Shown here one piece after another: positions 61,300-64,000 of a stretch of 64,000 bases of DNA. This DNA is from JADJYF01 sp965278995 (GTDB lineage: Bacteria; Pseudomonadota; Gammaproteobacteria; Ga0077536): NCBI GenBank assembly GCA_965278995.1, contig OZ257136.1, positions 5,456,001-5,520,000 on the forward strand. Direction: 5' to 3'. Under the pieces are notes generated by a model that did not search any database, was not told the DNA's origin, and saw nothing but the letters and a program-made list of their open reading frames with translations. Within the stretch, counting starts at the first letter, position 1. Each line of letters starts with the position of its first letter. Position numbers and translations under genes: made by a program.

Positions 61300-61384
61300 T
61301 CTTGAGGGAACTCGCGCAGGCGCGTAGGTCGAAGGGCTATCTTTAAAGCTGATGGCCTGCGTAGAGTTGGTCCAGGGAGTCCGT

Positions 61385-62323
61385 ATGTCCAATCGCCACT
61401 ACCCCCGAATCCCTTCGGCGGAAATTACGCCCGAAGCGTACTTTCATACGCGGCGCCGATTTCTCGGCGCCCTCGGTACGACGGCGCTGATCGGCATTCT
61501 GGGCGCTGAAGCGCAGGCCGCCGCCGACGAACCGCAGGCACGAGGCAAACCCTTCGGCCTGCAGGCTGATGATCTGCCAACGCCGTGGACCGATGTCACC
61601 ACCTATAATAATTTTTACGAGTTCGGCACCGAAAAATCGGATCCGTCGACGTATTCAGAAACGTTGCGGCCTAAACCGTGGAGCGTGAAGGTCGACGGCC
61701 TCGTCGCCAAGCCAGCGGATTATCAGCTGGAAGATTTTCTCAAGCCGTATAAGCTTGAGGATCGCATTTACCGTCATCGTTGTGTCGAAGCGTGGTCCAT
61801 GGTTGTACCGTGGCGCGGCATCATGCTCGCCGAGATATTGAAGCGCGCGCAGCCAACCTCGGCCGCGCGTTACGTAGCCTTCACCACCCTGCATGATCCG
61901 GCGCAGATGCCTGGCCAGCACGGTCGCGTCGTGGACTGGCCGTATACTGAAGGCCTGCGCCTCGACGAGGCCATGCACCCGCTGACCCTGCTTGTCTCCG
62001 GCGTCTACGGCCGCGACCTGCCGAATCAGAATGGCGCGCCGCTGCGCCTCATCGTACCCTGGAAATATGGCTTCAAAGGCATCAAGTCCATCGTGCGCAT
62101 CCACCTGACTGAGACCCAGCCGCGGACGGCCTGGAACACCATTGCAAACGACGAATACGGCTTCTATGCCAACGTCAATCCCGAGGTCGATCATCCGCGA
62201 TGGAGCCAGGCCAAGGAACGCCGCATCGGCGAATTCTTCAAACGCCCGACTCTGAAGTTTAATGGCTATGCCGAGCAGGTCGGTCAGCTCTACGCCGGCC
62301 TCGATCTGCAAAAGAACTATTAA
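61385..62323 (+). CDS. msrP: methionine-sulfoxide reductase catalytic subunit MsrP
   Basis: A 312-residue periplasmic molybdoenzyme that reduces oxidised methionine in envelope proteins. It has a Tat signal (HTRRRFLGALGTTALIGILG), the Mo-binding Cys133 in YRHRCVEAWSMVVPWRG, and YNNFYEFGTEKSDPS and PWKYGFKGIKSIVRI of the sulfite-oxidase-like fold. ATG 61385 chosen. Its stop is one base from the MsrQ start. Confidence 0.95.
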   Translation: MSNRHYPRIPSAEITPEAYFHTRRRFLGALGTTALIGILGAEAQAAADEPQARGKPFGLQADDLPTPWTDVTTYNNFYEFGTEKSDPSTYSETLRPKPWSVKVDGLVAKPADYQLEDFLKPYKLEDRIYRHRCVEAWSMVVPWRGIMLAEILKRAQPTSAARYVAFTTLHDPAQMPGQHGRVVDWPYTEGLRLDEAMHPLTLLVSGVYGRDLPNQNGAPLRLIVPWKYGFKGIKSIVRIHLTETQPRTAWNTIANDEYGFYANVNPEVDHPRWSQAKERRIGEFFKRPTLKFNGYAEQVGQLYAGLDLQKNY

Positions 62324-62324
62324 G

Positions 62325-62990
62325 ATGGGCAGTGCCCTGACTGCGCGTCTGCGAGCGGTGCGCGAACCGCGCTGGTTTGCTTACGTGCTGATAGCCATCT
62401 GTTGCGTGCCCGGCCTCATCGGTATTGCGGCGATGACGTCGGACGTTCTACAACACACCCGTTATTTCGGCTCGAATCCAATCAAGGAACTCGAACATTT
62501 TCTCGGCGACTGGACCTTGCGTCTGCTGGTTGCGACGCTCGTCGTCACGCCGCTGCGCCGCATGACCGGTTGGGTATGGCTGACCCGGCATCGCCGCACT
62601 TTGGGTTTGTTTGCTTTCGGCTATCTGGTGTTGCACTGGCTGACCTATGTTCTGCTCGACGTGCAACTTGACTGGGCCGAGCTCGTGACCGATCTGAAAA
62701 AGCGGCCCTACATCATGATCGGCATGTCTGCACTGATGTTGATGCTGCCGTTGGCAATCACCTCGACCCGCGCCATGCGGCGTCGACTCGGTCGCCATTG
62801 GGGTCGATTGCACAAGCTGATTTACCTGATTGCGATACTCGGTGTTGTGCATTTCTGGATGTCGGTAAAAAAAGACATTACAGAACCTTTAATCTACGCG
62901 ATCATCTTCGGGAGCCTGATCGCGTTCAGGATCTATGACGCTTTCCCGCGACCGGCACCAGCGCTGGCGCAGAGCAATGAGACGGCATGA
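62325..62990 (+). CDS. msrQ: MsrQ haem-containing membrane partner
   Basis: A 221-residue inner-membrane b-type haem protein that feeds electrons to MsrP. It has six hydrophobic segments and the conserved His residues in TRHRRTLGLFAFGYLVLHWL and WGRLHKLIYLIAILGVVHFW. It starts one base after msrP (TAA-g-ATG) and its stop overlaps the next start (ATGA), so the operon is tightly coupled. Confidence 0.95.
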   Translation: MGSALTARLRAVREPRWFAYVLIAICCVPGLIGIAAMTSDVLQHTRYFGSNPIKELEHFLGDWTLRLLVATLVVTPLRRMTGWVWLTRHRRTLGLFAFGYLVLHWLTYVLLDVQLDWAELVTDLKKRPYIMIGMSALMLMLPLAITSTRAMRRRLGRHWGRLHKLIYLIAILGVVHFWMSVKKDITEPLIYAIIFGSLIAFRIYDAFPRPAPALAQSNETA

Positions 62991-63547
62991 ATCTGCACTC
63001 ATTGGCCTGTGTCATGCTGCTGGCCGGCACCGTTACGTCGGCTTCAGCTGCGGACTGGAATATGGTCCCTGCCGCCAGTCGGCTCGAATTTGTCGCCAGC
63101 TTTCAGCAGGCGGCGGCACCGGGCGAGTTCAAGGAGTTCGCTACGCAGTTGCGTTTCGATCCCGACAATCCCGCTATGGCGCAGCTCGACGTGACGATCA
63201 ACGTGACGAGTGCCGATATGTACAGCAGCGAGATCAATGACGCCATCAAGAGTCCAGTGTGGTTCGATTTCGCTGGCTTTGCTACCGCTGAGTTTCATAC
63301 CACCCGCATAGAACGCAGCGATGCCAGCCACTTCGTCGCTCACGGAAATTTGCACTTGAAAGGATTTGAGCAGGCGCTGGATGTTCCGTTCTTCTGGCAA
63401 CAGGCGGGCGAGCAGGCGACGATGGTGGGGGAATTCACGGTCGCTCGCGCACGCTTCGGCATCGGTACCGGGGACTGGGTCGCTACCGATATCATTGGCC
63501 CGGATGTCAAAGTCATATTCACGGTCACGTTACGCAAAGGTGCTTGA
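62987..63547 (+). CDS. YceI-family periplasmic lipid-binding protein
   Basis: A 186-residue lipocalin-like protein with a signal peptide (LACVMLLAGTVTSASA), WNMVPAASRLEFVASFQQAA, VTINVTSADMYSSEINDAIK, FATAEFHTTRIERSD and GTGDWVATDIIGPDVKVIFT. YceI proteins bind isoprenoids such as ubiquinone precursors. Being next to msrPQ suggests a quinone-carrying or electron-transfer partnership (inference). Starts by ATGA overlap. Confidence 0.9.
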   Translation: MNLHSLACVMLLAGTVTSASAADWNMVPAASRLEFVASFQQAAAPGEFKEFATQLRFDPDNPAMAQLDVTINVTSADMYSSEINDAIKSPVWFDFAGFATAEFHTTRIERSDASHFVAHGNLHLKGFEQALDVPFFWQQAGEQATMVGEFTVARARFGIGTGDWVATDIIGPDVKVIFTVTLRKGA

Positions 63548-64000
63548 GCGATGGCGTTGCTATCGCGCGGCGCTGGCCGTTGCGTTCCTGTTGCTCGCCG
63601 CTTGTGCCCGGCAGGTTCTGCTACCTGCGACTCCGGCGCCGGATCTGCCGGCAGATTTTCCGCTATCTCACTACGAGCAGGCTGCGGCCGCAGGCGCTAC
63701 TGTCTTTCGTCTCGATCCGGCGCACTCGTTGGCCGTCATTACCGTGCGTCGCGGTGGCGCGCTGGCCCGCCTCGGACACGATCACGTCGTGGCCAGTCAT
63801 GATCTCGCGGGCTTTGTCGCACTCGATCAATTGCAGGGCGATCTCTATCTTCCGGTAGCCCGCTTGCGTGTCGACGAGGTCGAACTGCGCAAGGAAGCAG
63901 CACTGGATACACAGCCCTCGGCGGGCGATATCGCCGGTACGCACCAGAACATGTTGGATAAAGTGCTGGAAGTCACGAGCTATCCGTGGATTCGCCTGCA
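63540..64000 (+). CDS. YceI-like lipoprotein, truncated by window end
   Basis: An open frame starting with GTG at 63540, which overlaps the end of yceI by 8 bases, and running past base 64000. It reads MLERWRCYRAALAVAFLLLA with lipobox LLAAC, then a YceI-like fold (FRLDPAHSLAVITVRRGGAL, ARLGHDHVVASHDLAGFVAL). It is a lipid-anchored paralogue of the preceding gene, so the operon is msrP-msrQ-yceI-yceI2. The C-terminus is not visible. Confidence 0.75.
   Translation, partial: MLERWRCYRAALAVAFLLLAACARQVLLPATPAPDLPADFPLSHYEQAAAAGATVFRLDPAHSLAVITVRRGGALARLGHDHVVASHDLAGFVALDQLQGDLYLPVARLRVDEVELRKEAALDTQPSAGDIAGTHQNMLDKVLEVTSYPWIRL

Overview
The window reads as chromosomal DNA of a Gammaproteobacterium, probably near Xanthomonadales, Steroidobacterales or Nevskiales. 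I infer this from gene content only: MsrPQ, a Csu-type chaperone-usher operon, a PEP-CTERM-like protein, type I secretion remnants, and P450, CoA-transferase and PQQ dehydrogenase genes. No marker gene fixes the taxon. No complete tRNA or rRNA gene was found.

Region 1 (1-10.6 kb) is a tandem array of integrative elements. Three copies of the 3' part of a tRNA gene, probably tRNA-Arg(UCG), at 1609, 8893 and 10372 act as att sites. Each is followed at once by the 3' end of a leftward tyrosine recombinase gene: intact, then truncated, then a remnant. The best element (1609-8937) carries an integrase, an excisionase-like gene, a second recombinase of the Integrase_1 type, and a collapsed array of type I secretion cassettes. 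That array holds hlyD tails, small membrane or lipoprotein genes, and cargo genes cut to 29-67 codons. The next segment carries a HigBA toxin-antitoxin pair with a palindromic operator.

Region 2 (10.6-18.5 kb) holds a DUF924 gene, a sensor PP2C phosphatase with a perfect 24-bp palindrome upstream, a SnoaL-like remnant, an ankyrin lipoprotein, a dead IS630 copy, a chloroperoxidase-like hydrolase and a LytTR regulator.

Region 3 (18.5-24 kb) is an archaic chaperone-usher operon: two spore-coat-U subunits, chaperone, usher and a two-domain tip protein.

Region 4 (24-31.3 kb) has an OYE-type reductase, muconolactone isomerase-like protein, P450, CaiB/BaiF CoA-transferase and FrnE oxidoreductase, which looks like a small catabolic cluster. 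A Xre/RES toxin-antitoxin pair and a 3-methyladenine glycosylase follow.

Region 5 (31.4-44.8 kb) is the most unusual part. Three co-directional genes encode a Ser/Thr kinase fused to an alpha/beta hydrolase, a 2920-residue exported protein with FG-GAP repeats plus one intact and one catalytically dead caspase-like domain, and a two-partner-secretion exoprotein.

Region 6 (44.9-64 kb) has a quinone oxidoreductase, a PF10118 hydrolase with an intact IS630 element inserted in its stop codon, and a styrene-oxide-isomerase-like membrane protein. It continues with a nitrogen-compound catabolic cluster (isochorismatase, AraC regulator, aminotransferase, RraA, glutamine-synthetase-like ligase, PPOX, N-formylglutamate amidohydrolase). 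The last part holds a PEP-CTERM-like protein, an SRPBCC protein, an AAA-type nucleotide transporter, a Tat aldo/keto reductase, a PQQ/cytochrome c dehydrogenase without the usual vicinal cysteines, and an msrP-msrQ-yceI-yceI-like operon that runs off the end.
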